Part shown: piece by piece, positions 30,895-38,570 of the stretch
Numbering within the stretch: position 1 is the stretch's first letter
How the letters are laid out: each line of letters opens with the position of its first letter
Virus record (IMG/VR): IMGVR_UViG_3300028666_000063
Location: 1 to 39,888 of that record
DNA from: a virus
Reading direction: 5' to 3' (one strand)
Length of the DNA stretch: 39,888 bases
Position numbers and translations under genes: made by a program
The notes under the pieces: model-generated
The model's database searches: none
What the model was told of the DNA's origin: nothing
Seen by the model: only the letters and a program-made list of their open reading frames with translations

Positions 30895-31556
30895 GACTCG
30901 TATTCCTTATCCATAATCTTCTGGGTTTTAGCGATTTCTACTTGTCTAGTCCTTGAAGTGTTACCTGCATGACCACGTTGGATCGCTAGGGGCGCTTCAA
31001 TAAACTTTGCTTTATATCCACGTTTAAACCATTGCCATACAAGCCAAGCATCATCATTTACCTTAAAGTCATCTCTATAACCATCTTTGAAACATTCTTT
31101 ACGAGCCATCAAAGTAAGATGAGGCCAACTACCATTACGTTTCACGTCTTCAAAAGTAACAGGATCTGGTGGTTTGACCCAATTATCAACCATTAACTTA
31201 TCGTTTCCTAGTCCGTAGATTCCGTAAACAAAATCATGACCTTTAATTCCTTTGAGGGATAGTTTCATTCTGTCTGGAGAGGAAAGGTCGTCAGAGTCAG
31301 CCACCATAATGTATTCACCTTTGGCTTCTTTAATCCCTGCGTTCCTTGCTGCTGATATGCCTGAGTTTTTAGATAACTTAATATATTTAACTCGTTTATC
31401 CCCCAGAAAGTAGTCCATCAAGATATCAGTGTCGTCAGTGCCACCATCGTTAACAATGATTAACTCGAAGTCTTTATAAGTTTGACCCAAGATACCATTG
31501 ATCGCTTCTGCTAAATATTCTTGGCGGTTATATGTTGGCATGACTACAGAGATCAT
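30882..31556 (-). CDS. Glycosyltransferase family 2 (GT-A fold)
   Basis: 224 residues. Classic GT2 start MISVVMPTYNRQEYLAEAI, LIIVNDGGTDDT, NSGISAARNAGIKEAKGEYIMVADSDD (DxD metal site about residue 91). Compact, with no membrane segment. ATGA overlap with the previous gene. Confidence 0.9.
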   Translation of the reverse strand: MISVVMPTYNRQEYLAEAINGILGQTYKDFELIIVNDGGTDDTDILMDYFLGDKRVKYIKLSKNSGISAARNAGIKEAKGEYIMVADSDDLSSPDRMKLSLKGIKGHDFVYGIYGLGNDKLMVDNWVKPPDPVTFEDVKRNGSWPHLTLMARKECFKDGYRDDFKVNDDAWLVWQWFKRGYKAKFIEAPLAIQRGHAGNTSRTRQVEIAKTQKIMDKEYESWKK

Positions 31557-33154
31557 TTTAACTCCTCAATTGACTTCTTATACTTATCAACACTCATTTC
31601 TTTAGTCCAGTAGTCAGAGGTACTCTTGTTTAAAGGTGTCTTCTGAGCTTTTCTGATACCCTCTACGATGTTTTTACGTGTTGGGTGGACGTGGATAGCA
31701 CCCTTGACTGGTACGTTCGTTACAACGTTTCTACCAGCCTGCATAAATTGAACACTTGATAGTGGAAGTCCATCATGAACTGTAAGTCTCAGTTCACAAG
31801 AAAAGTTAGGCATCCATTCATCAAAGTTAATATATCCTAGGTGTTCCCAGTTGTTTCCCTTTTCACCTTTACGATTTTCATTACCAAAGAAGTAGAACTG
31901 AATGTCAGGCATCGCCCTAGTTATTTCCATAACAAAATCTTCACTATAAGTCCCTTGCTGATTTGGTGGTAGATAGACCCCGATCGTAAACTTATCAGGT
32001 AAAGGCATCGGCTTGAACTGTTTAGAGGGTGGAATCGGCACTATTTGAGCGTCGATACCAACTTCTTTTAGTTCCTTCTGAGTGAAGTCAGCCTCACATA
32101 AATGGACTACCTTATTATCCTTGAACCATTCACGTAGTTCTTTGAGTTTAGCGAACGAATCAGAGTGAAATAGGTCGTAAATATCCGTTCCTATCCAGTG
32201 AATGATGTTTTTACCTTTGTTTCCTTTGAATACATCCATATGAGAACGGGTCACAAAACCTGGATTTGAGGGGTCTTCACGAGTGTAAAACCCTAGTAAA
32301 TAGACCATTTTATAGTGGTGTTTCTTAAATGAAGGCATTGTAAGGAGTTCTGCACCGAGCATTTTAGCTACTGGTAGGGCGTGATTGATCGCTCCAAGCG
32401 AGGTTACGCATATATCTGACTCAGGGATGCCATTCTTTTCCATAATGTAGTGCTTGCGTTCTTCCCAATTAGAGTGAGAGTCGTTCGACAGTCCACCGGC
32501 ACGTGGTGCTTCTGCTGCAAAGAAGTGATGAGGAATATATAACCAATCTTCGCCTTTAAAATTATCCCTCTTAAGCATTCTGACTGAAAGTTCCCAGTCA
32601 TTTAAGGACTTACAATCAGGATCCCATGGAATATAAGATTCCTTACGAATAGGCATAGCTGCATCACAGTAAGGAGAATACTTAAATGCTTCATAAGCGA
32701 CCTTACCACCAACCATTGGGACTTGCCCAACTGAACTTAAAACTGTTCCGTCTTCATTTACAATATCGTAGAGTCCCCAGACACGATTTACCTTAGGGTC
32801 TTCAAAAGCATTAGCCCACATTCTAAGTGTTTCGGGATAGTACATATAGTCCGAACCTGAGAAGGAATAGTAATCACCTGTAAATAGATCTACACAAGCG
32901 TTACGAGCTACTGTGCAACCACCGTGTTCGATAGTCTGGTACTTTACTTCAACATCGGGATATTTCTTGATTTCTTTTTGAAGTGCCTTGACGCCTTTAG
33001 GGTTTTCACCATCAAAGGTAACGACTACTTCAAAATTTTTATAATCTGATTCGTTGATTGCCTTGAAGAACTTAGCAAAGTCCTCTGTATGGTCGCCGTA
33101 AAAAGGTACACCGATTGAGAATCTTTTTTCTATTTGTGAGAATGGATTATCCAT
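31553..33154 (-). CDS. Two-domain glycosyltransferase (GT2-like plus GT-B-like)
   Basis: 533 residues. N-terminal GT-A domain (about 1-220): RFSIGVPFYGDHTEDFAKFF, VVVTFDGENP, EHGGCTVARNACVDLFTGDYYSFSGSDYMY (GSDYM in the DxD place). C-terminal GT-B-like half (about 275-530): IHWIGTDIYDLFH, FTIGVYLPPNQQGTYSEDF, CELRLTVHDGLPLSSVQFMQAGRNVV. Such fusions can build a disaccharide. First gene after the capsid attenuator, site AAGGAGGAAC. Confidence 0.82.
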   Translation of the reverse strand: MDNPFSQIEKRFSIGVPFYGDHTEDFAKFFKAINESDYKNFEVVVTFDGENPKGVKALQKEIKKYPDVEVKYQTIEHGGCTVARNACVDLFTGDYYSFSGSDYMYYPETLRMWANAFEDPKVNRVWGLYDIVNEDGTVLSSVGQVPMVGGKVAYEAFKYSPYCDAAMPIRKESYIPWDPDCKSLNDWELSVRMLKRDNFKGEDWLYIPHHFFAAEAPRAGGLSNDSHSNWEERKHYIMEKNGIPESDICVTSLGAINHALPVAKMLGAELLTMPSFKKHHYKMVYLLGFYTREDPSNPGFVTRSHMDVFKGNKGKNIIHWIGTDIYDLFHSDSFAKLKELREWFKDNKVVHLCEADFTQKELKEVGIDAQIVPIPPSKQFKPMPLPDKFTIGVYLPPNQQGTYSEDFVMEITRAMPDIQFYFFGNENRKGEKGNNWEHLGYINFDEWMPNFSCELRLTVHDGLPLSSVQFMQAGRNVVTNVPVKGAIHVHPTRKNIVEGIRKAQKTPLNKSTSDYWTKEMSVDKYKKSIEELK

Positions 33155-33172
33155 GTTCCTCCTTATAAATAA

Positions 33173-33225
33173 AACCCCTCTAGGAAAGCGTGCGCAAAAC
33201 TAAAGGGGTTATATTTGCACGCTTT
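33173..33225 (-). terminator. Terminator with competing helix after the capsid gene
   Basis: Leftward RNA: AAAGCGTGC (33225-33217) pairs with GCACGCTTT (33193-33185), and AACCCCTTTAG (33210-33200) pairs with CTAGAGGGGTT (33183-33173). The helices interleave (A-B-A'-B'). The second is followed by TTTATTTATAA, an intrinsic terminator. The 11-bp stem is complete only on the leftward strand (one G-U pair). Confidence 0.78.
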
Positions 33226-33235
33226 ATTGTGACAG

Positions 33236-34210
33236 TTAAACTGTGTCAGCAGTAACGACGATCAAACCACCAGATACGTTAAGTATCTTAGGCACGAAAT
33301 TCGCCTTCCACCCGAGAGTACCGAACTGACCCAGTGGATCAGCCTTGTCAGCAGTCGGAGGAGTAGTCATAACTTTAATACCACCATCTAGTTCAGTTGC
33401 TCCAAGAGCGCCTGATCCAAGAAGGATGCTGTAGTAAAGAGTACAACCGTTTGATCCATTGGCTGAAGTGGTAATGTTGTTATCAACAATAACCTTTACA
33501 CCTTCGTAAGCACTAGCGACACCCATTCGGACGTCATCAGCGTTAGTATAGATGTAAGCGTTCTGCCATTCCGTATCGCCACGTAGACGAGCTGAAGTAT
33601 CTGAGTGTGTTACTAAAGCGAACATGCCGTCTTCCATAGGAGGAACGTTACGTGCTCGTAGTTTAGCAGCGGCAGCTCTGATAGTTGCAGCTTTCATGCG
33701 GTATTCAACGATTCCTGCGTATGTACCGAAAGCAGATGTAGAGATTCCAAGGTCAGTAGCGCCAACCGTGTTGTATGCGAAGCAAGAAAAACCTGCTCCA
33801 GTTGGTGTAGCCGAGGTGTCGTATGCAGCCTGCATAATACGTGCGTCAAGAATGTTAGCAGCCTGGTTAGCTAGTGTGCGTGAGACTTCTGCAGCCGTAT
33901 CGCTAATAGCGGTAAGGAAGGTTAGGTCAGTTACGCCAACAGCGTTACCAAATTGTTCAATAACAGCAGAGACTTGTGCGTCTGCAAACTTAGCAGGAGT
34001 AACGATAGTACCCTGTGCTAGTTTGTAAGCCGAAACCGTTGTAGAGAAGTTAGTTACTCTTGGGAAGTAAATCGTAGTACCGGAACCACCTTCAAGAGGG
34101 GTCTGAATACAAAGAGGCATCATCTTAGGGCCTGGATTGTATCTCTCCAAGAATACTTTACTGTAATACGCTGGTAAGGTTGTGACATCTGTAGTTGCTG
34201 TATATGCCAT
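33236..34210 (-). CDS. Major capsid protein (N4-gp56-like)
   Basis: 324 residues. Starts AYTATTDVTTLPAYYSKVFLERYNPGPKM, then FPRVTNF, QFGNAVGVTDLTFLTAISDTAAEVSRTLANQAANILDARI and a C-terminal PLGQFGTLGWKANFVPKILN. These are features of N4-gp56-type HK97-fold capsids. Follows the scaffold gene and ends at a terminator. Site GGAGAATTAAC-ATG lies in a hairpin. Confidence 0.88.
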   Translation of the reverse strand: MAYTATTDVTTLPAYYSKVFLERYNPGPKMMPLCIQTPLEGGSGTTIYFPRVTNFSTTVSAYKLAQGTIVTPAKFADAQVSAVIEQFGNAVGVTDLTFLTAISDTAAEVSRTLANQAANILDARIMQAAYDTSATPTGAGFSCFAYNTVGATDLGISTSAFGTYAGIVEYRMKAATIRAAAAKLRARNVPPMEDGMFALVTHSDTSARLRGDTEWQNAYIYTNADDVRMGVASAYEGVKVIVDNNITTSANGSNGCTLYYSILLGSGALGATELDGGIKVMTTPPTADKADPLGQFGTLGWKANFVPKILNVSGGLIVVTADTV

Positions 34211-34214
34211 GTTA

Positions 34215-34251
34215 ATTCTCCATCCCTTCTACTCTTCGACCTTGGGAGAAT
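34215..34251 (-). promoter_or_regulatory. Hairpin sequestering the capsid ribosome site
   Basis: In the leftward RNA ATTCTCC (34251-34245) is complementary to GGAGAAT (34221-34215), which contains the Shine-Dalgarno of the capsid gene. A 23-nt loop separates them. Ribosomes or a protein could open it. Confidence 0.5.
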
Positions 34252-34265
34252 CCAGAGTTATAGTG

Positions 34266-34913
34266 CTATCTGCGTAAGCGGTCAGCACCTGGGATATTAT
34301 ATTTCTTTGCGTACTCCACAGGAGATAAGTCATCATCAGAGGTTTCTGGAATCTTTCCAGGAACTCCGACAGCGCCTAACTGCTGTTTTGTCTTCGCAAT
34401 ATCTTGACCTTCTTTGACACCCTCTTGTTTAGCCTGTTCAACTTTAGGGTTTACCCTAGTGTCGATTAGGTTCTTGGCTGCTTCGAATACCGAGTCTCGA
34501 TCAATGTAACGACCGTTTGCCTGCTTGATAGCTTCCTGAGAGGCTACTAGATACTGTGCCCTTAAAAGAGGATCAGCATCGAATGCTTTGGCGTGCTTGG
34601 CTTCGAACTCAACCTCTTTCTGTTGCTCATAAATCTGTTTAACAGCTAGAGCAGCATCGGGGTCTAGTTCGGTTGGTTGATATTGCGGTGTCTGTACCTG
34701 TGGTTGGCTGGAGATAATCTGAGATACTTGCTCACGAAGAGTTTTGACCTCATCATTCACCTCTTTAAACCTCTCATAAGGTACTGACGGACTAACTTGT
34801 GTCTCAGTACCGTTCGACTCAACGGCTGGAGTTTCCTGGGTCTCGTTAGTGGTTTGTTCTTCGACTGACGGGGTCGCAGTAGTTTCCTCTACTGGAGTTT
34901 GTACGTCATCCAT
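34266..34913 (-). CDS. Capsid scaffolding protein
   Basis: 215 residues from ATG 34913 (site AAAGGAATCCAG; a GTG at 34928 is less likely). Acidic, Thr/Glu/Pro-rich N terminus, a helical middle (YERFKEVNDEVKTLREQVSQI; VKQIYEQQKEVEFEAKHAKAF), and a C-terminal DLSPVEYAKKYNIPGADRLRR basic helix expected to hold the capsid protein. Composition and place directly before the capsid gene support the call. Confidence 0.78.
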   Translation of the reverse strand: MDDVQTPVEETTATPSVEEQTTNETQETPAVESNGTETQVSPSVPYERFKEVNDEVKTLREQVSQIISSQPQVQTPQYQPTELDPDAALAVKQIYEQQKEVEFEAKHAKAFDADPLLRAQYLVASQEAIKQANGRYIDRDSVFEAAKNLIDTRVNPKVEQAKQEGVKEGQDIAKTKQQLGAVGVPGKIPETSDDDLSPVEYAKKYNIPGADRLRR

Positions 34914-34966
34914 CTGGATTCCTTTCACATTTTTACGTCTTCTGTGACGATTGAAGGGTACTTTTT

Positions 34967-35006
34967 GTGATGGACTTTCACCAGTTTCCTAGTGGGAGTC
35001 CACCAC
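34967..35006 (-). ncRNA. GAAA-capped hairpin in the scaffold leader
   Basis: Leftward RNA: GTGGTGGACT (35006-34997) with AGTCCATCAC (34976-34967), CC/AA internal loop, CACTAG/CTGGTG inner stem and a GAAA tetraloop (34988-34985). The G-U pairs fit only the leftward strand. No T-run follows. A smaller CGTC/GACG hairpin lies at 34949-34936. Confidence 0.65.
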
Positions 35007-35026
35007 GCCTCCAAGTTTTTAATGTT

Positions 35027-35317
35027 CTATTCTTGTGGTAGTAATTTCTTTAAGCCTTCTAACTCAGCTTTGTCACCTTCTGTGACTGCGTTCTCTTCGT
35101 AGAATTTAATCTTGTTCTTGATCTCTGTGATAACGTCTGCCTGTAGAACGGGTACTGGACCTTCTGCGACATCTTGAGCAATCTCGTTAAGAGTCCTTAC
35201 TTCTTCTACTTCGGGTTCATCCTCTACGACTGCCTCTGCTATCTCTGGGGTAACTTCAGGAACTGGGGTAATTTCAGGTGTTGCAATATCTGCAACGGTT
35301 GGTTCTACTTCTGCCAT
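35027..35317 (-). CDS. Acidic Pro/Glu/Val-rich head protein
   Basis: 96 residues from ATG 35317 (site AAGGAGAACATT). The first 45 residues are a repetitive PEITPVPEVTPEIAEAVVEDEPEVEEV tract type; the rest helical (ADVITEIKNKIKFYEENAV). Between promoter C and scaffold. Perhaps an accessory scaffold or head decoration; unproven. Confidence 0.65.
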   Translation of the reverse strand: MAEVEPTVADIATPEITPVPEVTPEIAEAVVEDEPEVEEVRTLNEIAQDVAEGPVPVLQADVITEIKNKIKFYEENAVTEGDKAELEGLKKLLPQE

Positions 35318-35331
35318 AATGTTCTCCTTCA

Positions 35332-35344
35332 TTTTATATATACG
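35332..35344 (-). promoter_or_regulatory. Late-type promoter element CGTATATATAAAA (site C)
   Basis: Abuts the stop of the upstream gene and lies 15 bp before the start at 35317. It would give extra expression of the scaffold and capsid genes, ending at the 33173 terminator. Confidence 0.65.
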
Positions 35345-35596
35345 CTATTTTTCTGACTTCTTGATTTCTTCTGCTTGACGAAACTCGTCAAAGAACTGTT
35401 TGATCTTTGCCTCATAGAAAAGGAGTCCTCGAAGTGTTCCTTCGTCTGCGGATAATGCACTCATCTTTGCTGCATTAATCTCAGCATTAAACCAAGCTTC
35501 TTTTTCAAGCCTCCAAGCACGAAACTCAGGAATACTATCGAGATGGATAATCTCTTTGTAACCTTGTTCTAATTGGTCTAACTGCTCTTTGTCCAT
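35345..35596 (-). CDS. Unknown 83-residue head-region protein
   Basis: All-helical and charged (EFRAWRLEKEAWFNAEINAAK; FFDEFRQAEEIKKSEK). ATG overlaps the preceding stop (TAATG). Likely a minor head or assembly protein by position. Confidence 0.65.
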   Translation of the reverse strand: MDKEQLDQLEQGYKEIIHLDSIPEFRAWRLEKEAWFNAEINAAKMSALSADEGTLRGLLFYEAKIKQFFDEFRQAEEIKKSEK

Positions 35597-35751
35597 TAGA
35601 TGTTCTTTCCTACGTAAGCTCTTAGGTCGTTCTTCTGTGCTAGAGGAAGATCAGTCTTGCTGATGTAGTCAATCTTCTTATCGTTTGATAACGAATCAAG
35701 AACTGCTTTATGCGCAACGACTGCTGCGGCTGTGTTACTTGAATCTGCCAT
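35596..35751 (-). CDS. Unknown 51-residue head-region protein
   Basis: AAAGGAAAGTA-ATG; TAATG at both ends. Starts ADSSNTAAAVVAHKAVLDSL, then a helix-turn-helix-like KKIDYISKTDLPLAQKNDLRAYV. No family recognised. Confidence 0.62.
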   Translation of the reverse strand: MADSSNTAAAVVAHKAVLDSLSNDKKIDYISKTDLPLAQKNDLRAYVGKNI

Positions 35752-35969
35752 TACTTTCCTTTCTTTACTCTTTTACGACCGGCAACGGCCATTGCTTGAA
35801 ACTTTGCTGCGCCATACTTCTTACGACCTTCGATAGCAGCGATTGCTTTGGCTTCTTTAATCCCACCCTTAGGTTTTGACTTCATAATGGCGTTAGTTGT
35901 TTGTTTAAACTGTCCACCACCACCCGGTTTGTTTGACTTTCCGCCTGTTTTTCCTGTAGTTCTAAGCAT
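35751..35969 (-). CDS. Very basic Gly/Lys-rich 72-residue protein
   Basis: MLRTTGKTGGKSNKPGGGGQ followed by KSKPKGGIKEAKAIAAIEGRKK and GRKRVKKGK. Strongly basic, suited to binding DNA. TAATG overlap with the portal stop. Could be a capsid-internal DNA-binding protein. Confidence 0.65.
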   Translation of the reverse strand: MLRTTGKTGGKSNKPGGGGQFKQTTNAIMKSKPKGGIKEAKAIAAIEGRKKYGAAKFQAMAVAGRKRVKKGK

Positions 35970-38059
35970 TATTTCTTCCTTTTCTTTACTGATCCTATTG
36001 GTACGATTGGTACTGGATTGTTTGGCATACCCTGCATAGTAGGGTCTCCCTGAGGCATCTGAGGGGTCTGTGGCGGCATTTGCGGTGCGTTCTGCATAGA
36101 TTGTGTACCACCTGTCATTCCTGCACTTGCGAATCTAGGGTCTTGCTGCAATCTCTGTATTTCTTGTGGACTTAGATTAACGCCGTCCTGTTGTAAAGGA
36201 TTCTGTTGTGGTTGTCCTTGTCCCTGTTGCTGTACATCTTGAGGATTTAACTGAATACCAGCGTTAGCAGCCATTTGCATCTTGCCATCTGGTGGAAGAT
36301 CAGCAAAGTTCATATTCTCTGTCATCTTCCTAGCAGCTGGTGGCATACCCGATTGAGAAGCGTCTTGACCTTGTAAGATATACTGGTCAGGTTCTTTAAT
36401 CCCTGAGTCTAAAGCGATATCAAGCCACATCTTCTCACGATCAATCGGAACGTAGAGTTGAGATGCTAGGTTAACTAACATTGTTTTGTTTTCAATTGAT
36501 TCTTTTAAGTCAACTGAAGCATTAGAACCTGTTTCAACGTGGATAATCCAGTCAACATCAAACAAGATATCTTTCTTAGGGTCTTTACCTTCTTGTAACA
36601 TTACATTAACGATTGCTTGGATCTCTTCGTCTTTAGCCACGTTTGCTTGCATTAAGTCAATAAGTTTAATTTTGCCTGTTAGAAATCCTTTAGTAACCTT
36701 GACCCACTTAGAGTCTTCACCACCGACTAGAATCCATTTAAAGTCAGAATCAGACATAGTGGCACCTACCATCTTTAAGGCTTTGTTCATAAATGGTTCG
36801 ATTAAAGATTCTTCGATATTGTTCTGTCTATCTTGGATAGGTGCTTGTCCTGCTGACATCAAAGTTTGAATACCTGCAGCTGTGCCTTGTGTTTTATCGG
36901 AAGGTTGATTTGAAACTCCTGCAGTATATGCGCCCACACCGGAGATTGATTCAGCACGTTGCTCGATGTAGTTCATCATATCGAGTCCAGCGGCTTGAGG
37001 TGCGTTTGAGATAGGTTCTTGGTGTATCTGTGAAGGATTAGCAAGAACAATTCCACCCAGTTTGTACATATTGGCAACGGTCTTTAGATTAATTGGACCT
37101 ACGGTTGGGTCAACTATCGTAGGTGGGTTAAGAACCTTAGCACCATAGTCTACCGTTTGTGATAGGATTAAGTCTTTGGCTTTGAATAGACCTGCCTGTG
37201 GGTCAATGATCGACATAGCATAAGGTTCTTTAACTACCTCAATGTCCATCGCAAAGTCTAGTGGGTCGTCATCAAGGATTGAATCAAATTCTTGGACGAA
37301 TATAGGATTGCTAGAATCCAAATCAACAACGAATCTACAACAATGCTTTCCTTCCCAGCGTGATATTAGAAGGTGCTGATCTACCTGACGACCAATAGTT
37401 GTTCCCGTACGGTTCATTAGTACTGGTGAAGGGTCAGGCTTCTCAGCGTTCTTTAATGAATCTCTTTTTAACTGTTTGATTCCTGCTGAGTTAAATATCC
37501 CTGTGATAACTTCACCATCTTTTTTAATCTCGACGTTGTCTTCTAGGTAATCAAGTGAGACAAACTGTTCGATATAATAAACTGGACTTGTCTTTAAGGA
37601 TTTAGAAGGATCAAAGATAACATCTTCAACTGCGATAGGCCTCATGTCAGGTGCATCTGCCTTAGGATTCCAGTAAGTTTCACAACCTACATTACCAGTA
37701 ACACTGAACTCTCTACCCAAGACTTTTAGTTTAGACTTCATTGGTCCAGTTGCGGAGATGACGTCAGGATTAGTCCAGATAAACTCTGCTACTGAAGTGA
37801 TAATACGTTTAACCTCACGAGGTAGGTTAAATCCAGTTGATTCAGCATTAAACTTAGGTTCGTTCTCGAATAAACGAAGTACCATTCTCTCTACAAGTTC
37901 AAAGGCAACGGGGTCAGCGATCTTTACATTAGTTCCTGACTGGTCAAAGTAACCCGAATAACGTTTATAGTTCTCTTTAAACCTCAATTGGTAGTTGGAA
38001 AGTAAAGGTTTCCACCTTGCGTATTCTTCTTTGTAGGACTGAACGTCTGGTTTATTCAT
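35969..38059 (-). CDS. Portal protein
   Basis: 696 residues. N-terminal helical clamp region (EEYARWKPLLSNYQLRFKENYKRYSGYFD), wing segments (DPVAFELVERMVLRLFENEPKFN; GNVGCETYWNPKADAPDMRPIAVEDVIFDP), crown helices (EQRAESISGVGAYTAGVSNQPSDKTQGTAAGIQTLM) and a Pro/Gln/Met-rich disordered C terminus (about 590-690). This is the layout of podovirus portals of N4/T7-like phages. Led by promoter D, site AAGGAATTACT. Confidence 0.88.
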   Translation of the reverse strand: MNKPDVQSYKEEYARWKPLLSNYQLRFKENYKRYSGYFDQSGTNVKIADPVAFELVERMVLRLFENEPKFNAESTGFNLPREVKRIITSVAEFIWTNPDVISATGPMKSKLKVLGREFSVTGNVGCETYWNPKADAPDMRPIAVEDVIFDPSKSLKTSPVYYIEQFVSLDYLEDNVEIKKDGEVITGIFNSAGIKQLKRDSLKNAEKPDPSPVLMNRTGTTIGRQVDQHLLISRWEGKHCCRFVVDLDSSNPIFVQEFDSILDDDPLDFAMDIEVVKEPYAMSIIDPQAGLFKAKDLILSQTVDYGAKVLNPPTIVDPTVGPINLKTVANMYKLGGIVLANPSQIHQEPISNAPQAAGLDMMNYIEQRAESISGVGAYTAGVSNQPSDKTQGTAAGIQTLMSAGQAPIQDRQNNIEESLIEPFMNKALKMVGATMSDSDFKWILVGGEDSKWVKVTKGFLTGKIKLIDLMQANVAKDEEIQAIVNVMLQEGKDPKKDILFDVDWIIHVETGSNASVDLKESIENKTMLVNLASQLYVPIDREKMWLDIALDSGIKEPDQYILQGQDASQSGMPPAARKMTENMNFADLPPDGKMQMAANAGIQLNPQDVQQQGQGQPQQNPLQQDGVNLSPQEIQRLQQDPRFASAGMTGGTQSMQNAPQMPPQTPQMPQGDPTMQGMPNNPVPIVPIGSVKKRKK

Positions 38060-38076
38060 AGTAATTCCTTGTTATA

Positions 38077-38089
38077 CTCTGTATATACG
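38077..38089 (-). promoter_or_regulatory. Late-type promoter element CGTATATACAGAG (site D)
   Basis: 18 bp before the portal start, between sigma and portal genes. Flanks TTTGT...TATAACAAGGAAT match site B almost base for base. Confidence 0.68.
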
Positions 38090-38095
38090 ACAAAG

Positions 38096-38443
38096 TTACA
38101 AGATATCTTCAAGTCTGATGTTATTTTCTTCACAAAAGTCAATTAAGTAGTCTAAATCATCAGCGATTGACTCTAAATAGTCTGGTAAACTCACAACGGG
38201 TAGCCCATTACTGCGTTTCTTGCGGTTCTCTTGCTTTAGTAGATCACGTAAGTGGTTTATAATCACTGGTTTAGCCCAAGTAATCACAGTTCCCTGCTCT
38301 GGGTCAAACTTATCTAGTTTCTTCCATAGGTGTAACCTTGATTCTTGTCGTAAATCTTCGAAGTCATATCCCGGAATCCAATATCTACGACACCAGTAGT
38401 GGATTGAGGGTTCACATAATGCTAGTTCGTGTTCTTTATTCAT
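38096..38443 (-). CDS. Region-2-only sigma factor-like protein
   Basis: 115 residues. The central part YDFEDLRQESRLHLWKKLDKFDPEQGTVITWAKPVIINHLRDLLKQ matches sigma-70 region 2 (core-binding helix 2.2, then 2.3/2.4 that melts and reads the -10). No region 4 follows; the C terminus is a short acidic helix (DYLIDFCEENNIRLEDIL). The plan is that of T4 gp55. It would direct host core polymerase to -10-only phage promoters; CGTATATA is the natural candidate. Start overlaps a 44-residue ORF by 8 nt. Confidence 0.78.
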   Translation of the reverse strand: MNKEHELALCEPSIHYWCRRYWIPGYDFEDLRQESRLHLWKKLDKFDPEQGTVITWAKPVIINHLRDLLKQENRKKRSNGLPVVSLPDYLESIADDLDYLIDFCEENNIRLEDIL

Positions 38444-38570
38444 GAAATATCACCTTATAACTTTGTTTACCACATCTACCAAATTGCATCACATCTAACA
38501 TTGGACCCTTATAGTCTTTTATTTCTTCTATCACTCGTTCAAGTTGCTTAACCATTAAATCTTTATTCAT
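38436..38570 (-). CDS. 44-residue protein upstream of sigma
   Basis: ATG at 38570 overlaps the aminotransferase TGA (ATGA); its end overlaps the sigma start. MNKDLMVKQLERVIEEIKDYKGP is an amphipathic helix, followed by a strand with Cys (MQFGRCGKQSYKVIF). Could be a sigma partner or co-activator by position; no motif shows this. Confidence 0.55.
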   Translation of the reverse strand: MNKDLMVKQLERVIEEIKDYKGPMLDVMQFGRCGKQSYKVIFHE

